Positions 22,720-33,927 of a stretch of 64,000 bases of DNA are shown piece after piece. Every line of letters begins with the position of its first letter. Within the stretch, counting starts at the first letter, position 1. The DNA is from Spinacia oleracea (Eukaryota > Streptophyta > Magnoliopsida > Caryophyllales > Amaranthaceae). The notes under the pieces were generated by a model, which did not search any database, had not been told where the DNA came from, and worked only from the letters and a program-made list of their open reading frames with translations. Location: contig NC_079489.1 in the NCBI RefSeq assembly GCF_020520425.1, positions 21,786,001 to 21,850,000 on the forward strand, read 5' to 3'. Made by a program: the position numbers and the translations under genes.

Positions 22720-24251
22720 ATAGGTGGTATCTTAAAGCTCACATAGTAACTATTGTTGCAAGAAATTCAATCGAATTTAGATGGTCTTCCCAATTACCCT
22801 TAAAGTCAACAACACAGGATCTCAACATATTTTCCGTTAGTAATCTCAGTTTGTCCATCGATCGCAGGTGGAAAGCAGTACTCATTTTCAATGTCGCCCC
22901 CAAGATTCACTAGACCTTTTTGCCAAAGCTTCAGACTTTTATGGTAAGGATCTCAAATGTTGCCCCATAAAGATAATGTCTCCAAATCATTCAAAGTGAA
23001 CACAATAACAACTAACTCTAGATCAAGGGTAGGGTAATTGATTTCATAAGGTTTCAATTGTCGTGACGACAGGTGCGGAGGTCAAACATTCCTTTAAAAT
23101 CTGGAAAGCTTCTTCACATTTCTCACTCCACTTGAATTTCGATTCCTTTTTCAACAAGTTGGTCCTTGGTTTTTCTTTGTTCGAAAATCTTTCACAAACT
23201 CCCTATAATAGTCAGCTAGGCCTAGGAAACTTCGGATATCAGACACGTTCCTTTGGAGTTGGTCACTCACTCACAACTTGATTCTTAGTAGGATCTACAG
23301 AAACTCCTTCTACTCAGCTTTCTCTTTCTAGTGATCCTCATTACGGCTTTCATGGATGTATAACTCTTGGGCTTAACTCTTAGCACTTTCACCAATTCAT
23401 ACATTACCATCTTTTCAAGACAACAAATGATTTCTAACGATCCTGGATCACTCAAATTTTCTCTTAAATTTATTCCCTTACGTAACATAGCTCTCAATCA
23501 ATTTAGTCCTTTACTTTTCCGTCGGTGTCACTTATACACATATGACTTCAAGATTTGTATACTTCATTTAATAAAACTAGATTCTTTCTAAGCGTCTCCA
23601 AGTAATTCTCAAGTGTTTGTCATGCTCTTTCTCATTCCTTGAACAAATCGGGATATCATCAATAACATAATATCGAACTTAATTCGGAATTCGTAGAAAA
23701 TCTTATCCATCAAATCCATAATTATGGTAGGTGCATTGGTTAACCCAAAAGACATTATTCTAAACCCATAATGACAATAACGAGTCCTAATGAGGTCTTA
23801 GTCCCTTATCAGCTATCCTCAATTGGTGATACTTCAAACACAAATCAGTCTTCGAGAACACACTCGCCCAATTCATTGATCCAATATGTCATCTATTCTA
23901 GGCAAATGATACTTGGAGTTTAGCTCCCTAAATTCGATGCATAATTCCATACTCTTATCTTTCTCCTTAATAAACAACACATGAGCTCCTCACGGTGACG
24001 CACTAGGCCTAACATACTCCTTAACGAAACAACTATTGCGATTGTGTCCTAATTAGATCATTTATAGGTGTCGTTTCAGGATTTAACTCTATAGTAAACT
24101 CAAATGCTCTAGCTGGTAACATACTTGCAATTTCACTCGGAAACACATCAATGAATCCACTCACAATGGCAACATCCTTGATTTCCACTCCAACTTCTTT
24201 ACCCACTTCTAACACACTGCAGAAAAATAGTTCACACTCCTTATTCATCAA
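22720..24251 (-). pseudogene. Decayed reverse transcriptase and integrase tail
   Basis: From 24251 downwards the minus-strand translation passes through the protease-RT linker (FIDVFPSEI..PARAFEFTI), the first RT motifs ([20 protein letters not shown]), the MSFGLTNAP block near 23750 and [17 protein letters not shown] near 23200. It then jumps directly to an integrase-core end (KGNWEDHL..) near 22790. The catalytic YxDD box is lost to a frameshift, several in-frame stops are present, and RNase H plus most of integrase are deleted. This is a gypsy-type pol, non-functional. Confidence 0.8.
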
Positions 24252-24455
24252 GTCCTCACTTGCATTACAGAAAAAAAACTAAAGGTTTTTGGACTTCTCA
24301 AAACATCTATACGAGGTCAATCTTCCAATATGGTTCCTTAAATTTACTTTCTGAATTCCACAGTACGTCTATCTTAGCCTTGAACAAATTTAGCCAATCC
24401 CATCACGAGGTTTATCAATTATTGTGCCTTTTGCTTTCTCATTAAAGGAGTTTCC

Positions 24456-24818
24456 TTAAGGCAGTAACAACGAAGCCCAATTGAATCTCTCAACAGCGCT
24501 AAGTCTAACCCCATTTTCTCTCCACCACAAATCAGCCTCATCTTCCAAGTACAGTACAACTTGACCCACTCTCCTGTTCTCAAGACAGTTCACATCCCCA
24601 AACAGTTTCTCAAACTCTCTAACCCAGTTCTCTAAAAAGGTAGGATCAGCTTGCTTCTTAAAGTATGGTGGCTTAACTTTGGTTAGTCTCTCAAACATGT
24701 CCCCAGTAGAATCAGGACGCTCAGTTCTCTCTTCAGCCAGTCTTCCCGCCAAAAGGCGAATAGTAGCAACTAACTCACTATTGCTTGACATTCTAGTGTG
24801 CGACCTAAAATAACTCAT
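24456..24818 (-). pseudogene. Truncated chromovirus-type Gag
   Basis: 120 codons from ATG 24818. The segment FERLTKVKPPYFKKQADPTF and ENWVREFEKLFGDVNCLENR..VGQVVLYLEDEADLWW is the conserved N-terminal half of plant chromovirus Gag. The capsid C-terminal half, zinc knuckle and protease are absent, and the ORF ends after WASLLLP. Only a short gap separates it from the polymerase remnant, which points to an internal deletion. Confidence 0.8.
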
Positions 24819-25370
24819 ATGTCCCCTCTACGAAAGAAATTTAGATTTGATCATAGAAATCGCATCAACAAACACTTATTCAAGAATGTACACCAATAAT
24901 AGAGCAATCATCGTCACTCATTCAAGAAAATATCCCTATCAAGGACATACAATTTGAAAACCAATGAATGGAAGTTCAATCACAACAAATAAGTAATAAT
25001 ATTCCCATTCGGGTGCCCAAAATAAACTCATGATCATTTGGATTATCAATAATCTAACTCTATTCCTCAAAAGAATGTTAATAACAATTTCTAAACCATA
25101 ATAACGCACTTGTCCTCAAATTAACATAAAGGTTCTATGACACAAACATAAACTATTGTTGGCGAATAATGGAATTCTCAAACTGGAAATGAATACTTTA
25201 ACTTCTATTGCTAACTCTATAAAGGTTTATTACATCCTTGAAAATAATAAAGAACATTTCAAACTTCAATAAACTTTAACTTTAAACTGTTGTAGCTTCG
25301 CTACTTATTCTTTAAAACATAAAAGAGCTAATTAACTATTTATGACTTCAAAATATTTGTGGCCTCTTGC

Positions 25371-25980
25371 CTATCCATTGCTCCTGAAACTTGCGGAGTG
25401 AAATTTAGATCTCAAAATCATCAAACTCTTCTCCAGGGTCTTCATCTTCTTCCATATCTTTATCTTGATTAGGCTCACTTGCCACCTCCTGTTCACTTTC
25501 GAGCTATGCATCTGAATCACTAGAAATTCAATGGTTGGCTCATGGGCCACTAGGTTAGGATTCTCTGCCTCAACACCTACATTCTCGTTCTCCACAGCTA
25601 CATCATTTTCTTCTAGGTCATTATTTACACTTATTCCCATAGGTTCTTCTGTAACGGCATCCCAAGCATGATTCCCTATGTCTTTACCCTTATTAATCCA
25701 CTTTCTGCTACCTCAATAGTGGTGGTCATAATCTCTGAGTCGCATCTCGAACTACCATCCTAGTCCCATACTTAGCCGAATTTGGTGTTCCATAATGAGA
25801 ATGCATGTCTTTAAACATATATTTGAGTCCTAGGTATGACATTTGGTTAGGTAAGCAATGAACAATAGTGGATTCTATGATATCTTTTCTCGTTAAGGTG
25901 GGTTGGTCTTGTATCTTAGCAAAATAATCATATCCAAACACGACTTGGAATCCTATGGTGGTGTACTTGGAAAGCCACAT
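25371..25980 (-). pseudogene. Remnant of an extra ORF upstream of gag
   Basis: Two open segments lie between the primer site and gag. The first (25726-25980) encodes MWLSKYTTIGFQVVFGYDYF.. and the second (25371-25640) an acidic Asn/Glu-rich stretch. A different frame just below continues with a Glu/Asp-rich end (DMEEDEDPGEEFDDFEI). Together they look like one former protein of about 200 residues with an acidic C-terminus, now frameshifted. I do not recognise the family. It could be an element-encoded accessory protein or captured host sequence. Confidence 0.4.
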
Positions 25981-26274
25981 TTTATTCCTAAAAGGAACAA
26001 CTTAAAGTCTCACTAACAATTTCCCAACCAAACCATAACCAAAGTTCAATAAAACGATAAGTTTGGTGGAATCAAACAATTTCTATGCACATTTAAATGC
26101 AACACTTAAACATTTAGCATATGCACGTAACAATTAACTTCTTATGCTAGCAATTAACTACTAATGCACATATAATTCTATCCTATATGCCCTTTCCTAT
26201 ATTACCCATCTCTCATAATAAATCATAATAGGTCAAACATTGAAGAATTTTAAAGAATAAAATAAGAAAATTTA

Positions 26275-26365
26275 GTAAATTTTTTTTTTATTAAACGAAT
26301 AAATAAAGAACTTTTTTTTATTTTTATTTTTTTTTTATTTTTTTTTATTTTTTTTTTATATGTAT
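26275..26365. repeat. T-rich low-complexity tract
   Basis: Near-continuous T runs with A interruptions in the 5' leader of the nested element. A poly-purine leader in the element's sense. Confidence 0.9.
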
Positions 26366-26624
26366 ATATTTCGGATATATTTAATTAAATTCGAAAAGAA
26401 AAAGAACGTACTTAATTCGAATAAACGCAAAGTTTAAAATAAATAAGTTAATTTCGAACTTAAATAAGAAATATTAATATATACTTTCAAACAAATAAAA
26501 TTAATTTGGTCCCCCAAAAAAAAGTACCAATTTTTGAACACTATAATACGTAGAAGCTCGATTTTTAAGAAATTGATTTTAAATTACTAGATAGTTAGGC
26601 GCCTAAAATTTATTAAAGTAAAAC

Positions 26625-26642
26625 CTTAGCTTCTAGATACCA
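26625..26642 (-). other. Primer-binding site of the nested element
   Basis: The minus strand reads TGGTATCTAGAAGCTAAG three bases after the LTR end. It starts with the TGGTATC of the initiator tRNA-Met primer site used by many plant elements, then diverges. Confidence 0.65.
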
Positions 26643-26645
26643 CTT

Positions 26646-29421
26646 TGTAACACCCCGACAATTCTCTCTTTTCTAAAATAACCTTTTAATATAAACGTAG
26701 AGAATTATCAAGGCATTATCGCCCGTGTGAAAACGTAACGGCTTATTCAGAATTTTGCAGCGGACAACATAAAACTAACTTTAGGTTTATAAATAATCGA
26801 TTACAGGTTTAGTCCCAAAAATCAACCAACGAAAATAAGGAAATATAAATAGTATGACAAGTTTAAAGTCCAGTTAAGCAAACCCAAGTCAACTTAGCAA
26901 ATCAAAACTAAATACAAGCTCTCTATTCCCGATCCCAATGATGCAACATCTTCAAACCTGCAGATGGACAATGCTTATTGATCCTTAGAGACTGCTCACC
27001 AAAGATTGGGTCATCACAGGATCAATAAGGCATAGCCATGATCAACATGCACAAGCAAAAGCACGTAATCAGCAAAGCTGAGTACTACATACTAAATCAA
27101 TAATAATCCTAACATGATTCTATTAAACGAACAACCCTAACATGATACTAATGAACACAAACAAGGGCAGACAAAACATGATAGTTTGACGACCATACTT
27201 GACCAGACTAGACTAGGCTAGACTTTTAGCAATAATATTATTTTAGTTGAAATAGACAATGGACCGAGTTGACCATCCAGAAGTCTTCACTAAGGAAGAC
27301 GAGGTACGGGCGCGACTCCGTAACCTCAGTGACCTGCGATATCGAGGAACGTTTAAATAAAAATAGGACACGGTGATCAATCCGGTCCCAGAAAAGGCCA
27401 TGGGCTACCACCATGAACCCCAACTCCTGTTTGTCCGTCACTTCAGACGTGCACAGTCTAAAGCTATTGCTATTCAGTTTCACTTTACATGATTTACAAA
27501 TTGAGATTCCGTTATGACTCAACCATTACATAAGACAGACAATTCACATTTGTTCACAACTGTTTTTATCTTGGAATTAAGTAAGTGATCATAAAAGCAT
27601 CAATCAAGACTCATTCCAACTTAACCAACCTTTCCTTTAACCATGAGCAACCCTGTATATGGGCATAGAGTTTCAACTTACTAAACAAGGTCCTCCGCCC
27701 TTATAAAGTAGTGAATAGATAGAAAGGGAACAACAACCAATTGATCCAACCCAATCATATAGAATAATCTAGTGTTCCCAACCAACATGTTTGTATCAAA
27801 CATCCATACTAACATGTTACAGTTCTTATAGTGCAAAATAAGTTCAATAAGTTTGTCCAACAGTATTAAACATGCACATTCCATATAACCAAGTTTGTCT
27901 ATAATATCAACATCACCAAGTTCAACAATAATATCAACATGATTTCAACAATTAGCACACATTCCAAGCACGCAGGTATGTACGTACCTTGTATAAACAA
28001 CTAGTAGGCCACTTTAACACTTTCAAAAGTCGCCTACAAAGAATGCTCCGCCTAAAAAAAACCAATAAAATTCCCCAATCAATTTCTAACAATTTACAGC
28101 AACACTAACGTACTCTAAACACATCCCAAACGTATTTAGAACATTCTCCAATATCGAAACTTAACTAATTAATTTCCTAGCATCATAATTATCGGATTAG
28201 TGATTGAAATTCGTTGAAAACTCTTTGCAAACATCGTACTTTAAATTTTCAGCAATATAACTAATTTCAAACTACTCCAAAACATAATTAACATGTTTGA
28301 AATTATAAAAATAATAACTTTAATAACTTATAATCATCCTACCATGGTTTCAAAACTACAAAAACCTTAAAATTCATGCTTTAAATAATTAAAATTCTTA
28401 TTTCAACTCAATCATATAATCTGAAATTTAATTTATTAATTAAGCAAAATATATAACCTGAAATTCATAATCATTAAATCATAAATTTAATTCAATCAAA
28501 ACATAAATTAAAATAATAAAATATAATTGAAACAATTTGATTAACTTAGGGTTTAAGAAATTAACCAATTAAAGCTTCAAGGGGATGCTGGCCGGCGGCA
28601 AGGGAGGCGCGGCAGCGGCGGCTGGGCGCAGAGTGAAGGTGGTTGCGTCTGGTGGTCGAACGAGAGACGCCGTTGGAGGCGGTGACTGTGGAGGTCGCAC
28701 TCGGTGGTTGCGTGATTGAGCAAGAAGCACAGAAGAGAGGAGGAGAAAGGAGGGACAGCCTGACCGGGAGACTGCGGCGGCTAGTGCAACGACGCGACTG
28801 GTGGTGTGCGTTAGTTGTGCGGGTCGATGGTGGCAGCGGCTCGGTGGTGGCTGCCGAGTAAACATAACAGTCACATAAGGATCGAGAGGAGGAAAACGAA
28901 AGGGAAAAGGGAAAACGAAGGAGAAGGGGAGGAAGAAGAAGTACCGACCGTCGGATTGAGGAGGAGCAGCGTCGTGGTTGACGGCGGTGGTTGGTGCGGC
29001 GGTGCAATGAGAGTCCACGTGAAGTTGAAGCAGGGTTTGAAATTTTGTTTTACTTTTCTGGTTCACGTGAAGTAAAAGGGGAAGAGAGAAAGGAGGAGAG
29101 TGTTTTGGGTTTATTGTTTTGGGCTTCACCCAATTGGGCTAGAATTAGGATTTTAGTTTTAGGATTTTAGTTTTAGGATTTGAATAACAAACCGATTAGG
29201 ATTGTTTTCTAAATTCATTCGTGTTTTCGTAATTCGAATTCTTTTCAACATCGGATTCTTAAATTATTTTGATTTCATAAATCGTTGAAATATTTAAAAC
29301 GTATAAAAATAAATATTCGCTAATTACACATTTATTTCTAAAATTCGTAAATTCTATTTAAATATAATTAACTATACGTTAAAATATATAAATAATGTTT
29401 TTAAATTTACGGGGGATTACA
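26646..29421 (-). repeat. 5' LTR of the nested element
   Basis: 2,776 bp, exactly the length of the other LTR (constant offset 7132) with about six substitutions. Same TG..CA ends. Confidence 0.93.
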
Positions 29422-29426
29422 CGATG
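29422..29426. repeat. Target-site duplication, right (cgatg)
   Basis: Identical to 19509-19513. The host sequence resumes as CGATGTAAGCCAAGGGGGCA, as in the uninterrupted copy near 7972. Confidence 0.95.
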
Positions 29427-29745
29427 TAAGCCAAGGGGGCATGCACCGATGAGAGGGACCTAATGGGCGAGCGATTGGGTTTGGGACGGGTGTACTACTA
29501 GAGAAAGTGCCGAGTGGACAACATTCAAAGCGTATGCACCCCCCGGTTGGCGATGGGTATCCTTAGTCCCAACTCCCGAGATGAAACATCCAAGGGAGCC
29601 AAGATTCGTTATGCGGTTCTGTCCGTTCACATTAATATGCTGATTTTCAGGTCGTCCCAACTTGATGGAGAAATAAACTCGGGGTAGGATCGTTTCACCC
29701 TTCGGCTATTTTGATTACCTACGAGCACGAGTATTTCCTTCACTA

Positions 29746-29763
29746 TCCCCAGTGGAGTCACCA
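29746..29763 (-). other. Primer-binding site of the right Ogre-like unit
   Basis: The minus strand reads TGGTGACTCCACTGGGGA, one mismatch (T for C) from the site at 8283-8300. Confidence 0.75.
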
Positions 29764-29764
29764 C

Positions 29765-31224
29765 TGTGAGGGGGTCGAAAAAGCGCGAGGCTAATGCGTG
29801 ACCTCGTCCCTCGTGGGTGTGACGTTTCTTTTTGTCAAATAAAGTGTAATTGGATTTCCTGTGAGTTTACACCCAATTGACTAGTAATATAGGAGTCGCC
29901 ATTCAGTTTTTAACGACAATGAGAAAAACTGACAAAACCCGGTTATCGTGACATAAAGGGAGTGCAATTATGTTTGACCACGACGGCCGTAGGTTCCCTT
30001 GTGATCCCTGGTGTGGGGATCTCTCAACATACACCCGCAGGGTAGAGATTGAGGGTTCGGGGGACTGTAACTACCGAGAGGAGTACTCGCTCTTCGATAA
30101 CTCCAGAGGCAGGATATCCTTACTAGCTCAGCATAAATAGTTGAAGGGACATGCGTTAACTATTAAACTAATCTGAGTTGATTTTAACAATATGCAACAT
30201 ATAATACTAGATCGATCGCGATTATCTGATTTAGATTGTTTTAAGGGACCTAGCATGATAATCCAATTTCCCAACATATTATCTTTATTAGGTGTGATAG
30301 AACAATCAGATTTGATTAGTTTAACAGTTCATAAAAGGGCGAGGAAAGCAATTAAATCACGCGAAGGGGCACATTACGACGCACCCTTGAGAGGTGCGTC
30401 ACGGTTCTCAGAAAACTAACCACTTTGACTTTGCTATTTCTCCTTTTATTTAACGAATCTCAAGTTACGGGACAGGATACGTTCTGTTCGATTTTTGGAT
30501 CGATTGCGACAGAACGCGTGATCAATTTCGCAGCGTGAGGCTTAGGCTTAGGGGTTGGAGTCAATACTCAGAATATGAATTGTCTTTTTCACGTCGAACT
30601 TGGGGCTATATTTAATTGAAAAGAGTTCGTGGAAAGATAGAATTGTAGAACTCTAACCCACGAGGAATTAGGAAAGAACACGTCCCAGGTAATTTCAGCG
30701 CCCAGGGCTGGGCGCCGAAGATTTCGGCACCTAGAGCCAGGCGTTGAAAATAGGGTCTGGGCCGTTTCTTTGTCAGATTCAGACTCTTAGAATCCGGAGT
30801 GTATGAGACTTAATCGAGTCTTTTAGTGCGTATTAATTTTATGACGGGATGCGTCTGGGCCCGTTACGAACTTTAGGCTCGTTAGGATTTTAATTAATAC
30901 GTAACCCTTATTTTCGAATCATATTAGGAATAGGATTCTCTCGCAATTTCTATCTCATTTAGGATTTATGTTGGAGTGCAACACCTAATTCTGACAGGTT
31001 TCTATCTTTTATGACTTGCCACTTTTAACAGCTACCCATTACGGCAATTACTATTTTAGCAGGTTTCCATAAATAGCAGGTTTCTATAAATAGTAGGTTT
31101 CGGGTGAAATGAAAAGGGTGATTGAGATTCGTTATTTTATAGGAGATGCGTTGTCAAGTGGAGATTTATGTTCTCATCATCGAACCTTCCCTTTCGGGAA
31201 TGGGGACAAAAGTAGGTGTCTACA
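29765..31224 (-). repeat. Ogre-like LTR B (5' LTR of the right unit)
   Basis: 1,460 bp, minus-oriented start TGTAGACACC at 31224. It is collinear with LTR A without the terminal duplication and contains dyad copy 11 and the GACGCACC/GGTGCGTC hairpin. The TATA motif is degraded relative to LTR A. Confidence 0.85.
30692..30763. repeat. GC-rich dyad module, copy 11 (inside LTR B)
   Basis: TTTCAGCGCCCAGGGCTGGG, spacer, TTTCGGCACCTAG..CCAGGCGTTGAAAA. Second half more decayed than in LTR A. Confidence 0.8.
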
Positions 31225-31540
31225 ATCCGATCCTCGTTAAAAAATATTCGATTTGAGGTTTATTCGATCCTCGTTAAAAAAAATATTCGCTTTGAGGTTT
31301 ATCCGATCCTCGTTAAAAAAATTCTCTTTGAGGTTTATCTGATCCTCGTTAAAAAATATTCGCTTGAGGTTTGTTCGATCCTCGTTAAAAATATATCCGT
31401 CTTAAGGTTATTCGATCCTCGTTAAAAAACATATATGTTCGTTTCGAGGTTTATTCGTTCCTCATTAATAAAATGTCATTACTCCGATTTCCGTTCCCGT
31501 TTCGAGGTTTATTCATTCCTCTAGTAAAGTGTCGTTACCC
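31225..31540. repeat. Tandem repeat, ~40-bp unit
   Basis: About eight diverged units of TTCGATCCTCGTTAAAAAAT plus TTCGCTTTGAGGTTTA. It lies at the inner end of the inverted Ogre-like fragment. Confidence 0.85.
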
Positions 31541-31589
31541 CGTTTAAAAATTAGGTTAAGTATCCGTTTTTTCAAAAAAATCCATTCGC

Positions 31590-32300
31590 ATTCTGAACAT
31601 CTTCATTGACTCCGTGAGAATTGTCAGTTCAGTATATTCCCAATGACTCGTGAGAGAACTATTGAAATACCTAGTGATGATCCTTAAGTCAAATATTATC
31701 GGGGGCTCGTGAGAACCTCGCCTAAATTTGGTCTTATTTGGACTGAATTTCGGGACGCACTCCATCTGCCAATACTTTGATTATCGTCTTACTCAGACTC
31801 GATCAAAGTGGGGGCTAACTGTAGACGACTACATTTGTCCCTAGGCCCGAAACGGTGAGTTCAAAATGATGAAACCAAACACTACTTATCTAAGCTTTCC
31901 TGAATATGCAACGAACGACCTGTGACTGACTGACGCAATCCCGAAACCCATATTTCCATTTTTAGTAACTGCTATTTATAGTAACTTCCCTGCTTAGCCG
32001 TTGTCCAGAATAGCACCTGTATAAGATAGATTTTAAAGTGATTGTGTCGCATTACGATATACTAATTCTTGAGAAAAGGATAAGAATTGCACTCCAATTA
32101 GTATCCTAAAAGAGTTAAAACCGCGAATGAGATAAAAATACGGAATTATCTTGGAAAATCTGGAATCTGGATAGACATGCGCCGTAATATTCCAGCGCCC
32201 AAACTGCAGCGCCATAAAATTATTTTGAAATCTGTTACTCCAATTATCCCAATTTAGTTTACTCACTTTTCGAAGCACATAATTCTAAGTAGTTTTTGAT
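31590..32300 (+). mobile_element. Older inverted 3' end of an Ogre-like element
   Basis: 31600-31819 is the diverged reverse complement of 9946-10170, including a polypurine tract CAAAGTGGGGGCTAAC (31804-31819). It is followed by an LTR start TGTAGACGACTACATTTGTC at 31820 that resembles TGTAGACACCTACTTTTGTC. The LTR decays by about 32300. It is therefore a plus-oriented relative, more diverged than LTRs A and B, abutting LTR B at 31224/31225. Confidence 0.75.
32189..32215. repeat. Remnant of the GC-rich dyad module
   Basis: TTCCAGCGCCCAAACTGCAG CGCC in the decayed LTR, at the equivalent place to copies 6 and 11. Confidence 0.55.
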
Positions 32301-32878
32301 TTTGATTATCTAATATCTATTATATAAATGAACGCTTGAGGTGGCGTAAAAAATGTGAATTACCTTTATACATTCCACTTATTTTATTTTTAAATTAAAA
32401 AACGAACTTTCTATTTTGCTAACAATAAGCTGATATTGAATATATACGAAGTTAGTTGTTGCTAACTATATACTCCGTATATACTCAATTTTTGTAAAAT
32501 CTTATTTGACTTTATACAAAAATATACGAAGTACTTCGTAGTTCTTATTTGATTTTAAAATACCGTGATTAGTTAACTAATTTTGGTTACATACTACGTA
32601 TATGTTACAAAAGATAACATCTCTATTCCCCGTTAAAAAAGAACATTTCTATTCTCTTGAGGAGGAGTAAAACAATGATTAATTTCTTTATTACCCTTCA
32701 TTATTAAATACAAAGTACATCATGTAATATTAATTTCTTTATTTAATTGAGCACGTGACTAATATTATTTAAACAAACAAAAAATTATATTGACAAATAT
32801 TAAGAGAAAATGACCAGTGGAAGGAAAAAATAATGAGTAAATCAATTTTTTAAATAGACAAACAAGTTTAGGACGATT
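32301..32878. other. AT-rich intergenic sequence, no gene seen
   Basis: Low GC, short TACGAAGTA/TACTCCGTAT inverted motifs, no open frame of note and no recognised element boundary. Confidence 0.5.
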
Positions 32879-33000
32879 TTTTTTTTTTTGGGTTCAAATG
32901 TGTCACGAGAACAACACAAATTACAAATAGGGCCGAAAATTTGAACCTGAGGCGTATCGTATATGGACCTTAGTCTTAACTACTAGACCAAAACCTCATT
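32879..33000 (-). mobile_element. tRNA-derived SINE-like element
   Basis: On the minus strand, TGGTCTAGTAGTTAAGACT (box A-like) is followed by AGGTTCAAATTTTC (box B-like). The unit ends in an oligo-A run (T run at 32879-32892 on plus). Size and order fit a tRNA-derived SINE. Family not assigned. Confidence 0.6.
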
Positions 33001-33733
33001 GGTAGATAACCTCATTTGTAGATACATACTATAAATTTAAGAGAATACTAGATTAGATCCCGTGCACGCACGGACATTCGAAAAAACAAAAATAATTTTA
33101 CCATTTTTTGTTAAATATTTGAGTAACAAATTAAAAGAATAGTTCAAAAATAAAGTAGTACAGAGTACAAACGATATACCTTGCAGATTTTCAAAAGATT
33201 AATAAAGCCATGATATATTTTATAATTTTTAAAACATTATTTTTGAGAAATAAAATTAATTACTGTTAGAGAAATTATATTGAAGATCAAATAAATAAGG
33301 AATGGCATTTTAGGTAAAATATTGAATCTTTTCCATAGAAGTTAATTGAAATAAAAAAAATGAATAAAAATAGAAAAAAACTTTTGGCAGGAATTTTTTT
33401 TCACCAGGAGATTACACGTGTCACTCCTGGTGTCAGTTCTAGTATAATGTAATAGATATTTAGTTGGTATTTACTTAGTGTATTCTACTTCGTATAAGCC
33501 AATTCGATCTTAAAGAGTGTGATGTCCACATAAAATGTCAAAAACAAAATTTGCCCTTATTCCTTAAATTACTACTAGACTAAAACCTCGTTGGTAGATA
33601 CATAGTATACATTTAAGAGAATATATTTGTTTGTTATTTACTTGTATTCTACATCATATAAGCCAATTCTTGAAGAGTGTGATGTCCACATAAAATGTCA
33701 AAAATAAAATTTCCCTTATTCCTTAAATTTGTA
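32975..33733. repeat. Tandem duplication of ~160 bp, one copy interrupted
   Basis: The segment running from ACTAGACCAAAACCTC through GTGATGTCCACATAAAATGT to CCTTATTCCTTAAATT occurs twice (32975-33573 and about 33574-33733). The first copy carries the insertion at 33048-33459. The second shows the empty site. Confidence 0.8.
33048..33459 (+). mobile_element. Helitron-like non-autonomous insertion
   Basis: Comparison with the empty duplicate puts about 410 bp of extra sequence here. It begins near CTAGATTAGATCCCGTGCAC and near its end has a hairpin CACCAGGAG/CTCCTGGTG (33402-33432) followed six bases later by CTAG, the layout of a Helitron 3' terminus. The 5' TC is not clear and no target duplication is evident. 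No coding capacity. Confidence 0.5.
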
Positions 33734-33927
33734 AATTATTTATATAATATATTATGTACAAGATTAATTGATTACAGATGTTACCATAATAAAGGAAAAA
33801 ATTCAAAAACATATTCAATAGAAAAATCTAATTATTAGGAGCACAAATTAAGATAAAAAATTTACACAAGCAACATGGAGACATATGACTAATTATCATT
33901 AGTGTACCATTTGAGGTCAATTAGTAG

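Larger units (their letters stand above)
19514..29421 (-). mobile_element. Nested 9.9-kb Ty3/gypsy chromovirus-like element, coding region decayed
   Basis: LTRs at 19514-22289 and 26646-29421 (2,776 bp each), TSD cgatg, tRNA-Met-like primer site at 26625-26642 and polypurine tract at 22290-22306 define a minus-oriented insertion. The internal region is only about 4.36 kb and has remnants of an upstream ORF, Gag, reverse transcriptase and the end of integrase. Protease, RNase H and most of integrase are missing. I count six substitutions and no indels between the LTRs, so it inserted recently despite being unable to encode its own enzymes. Lineage (Tekay-like) is inferred from the long LTR and the remnant protein motifs. 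Confidence 0.88.
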
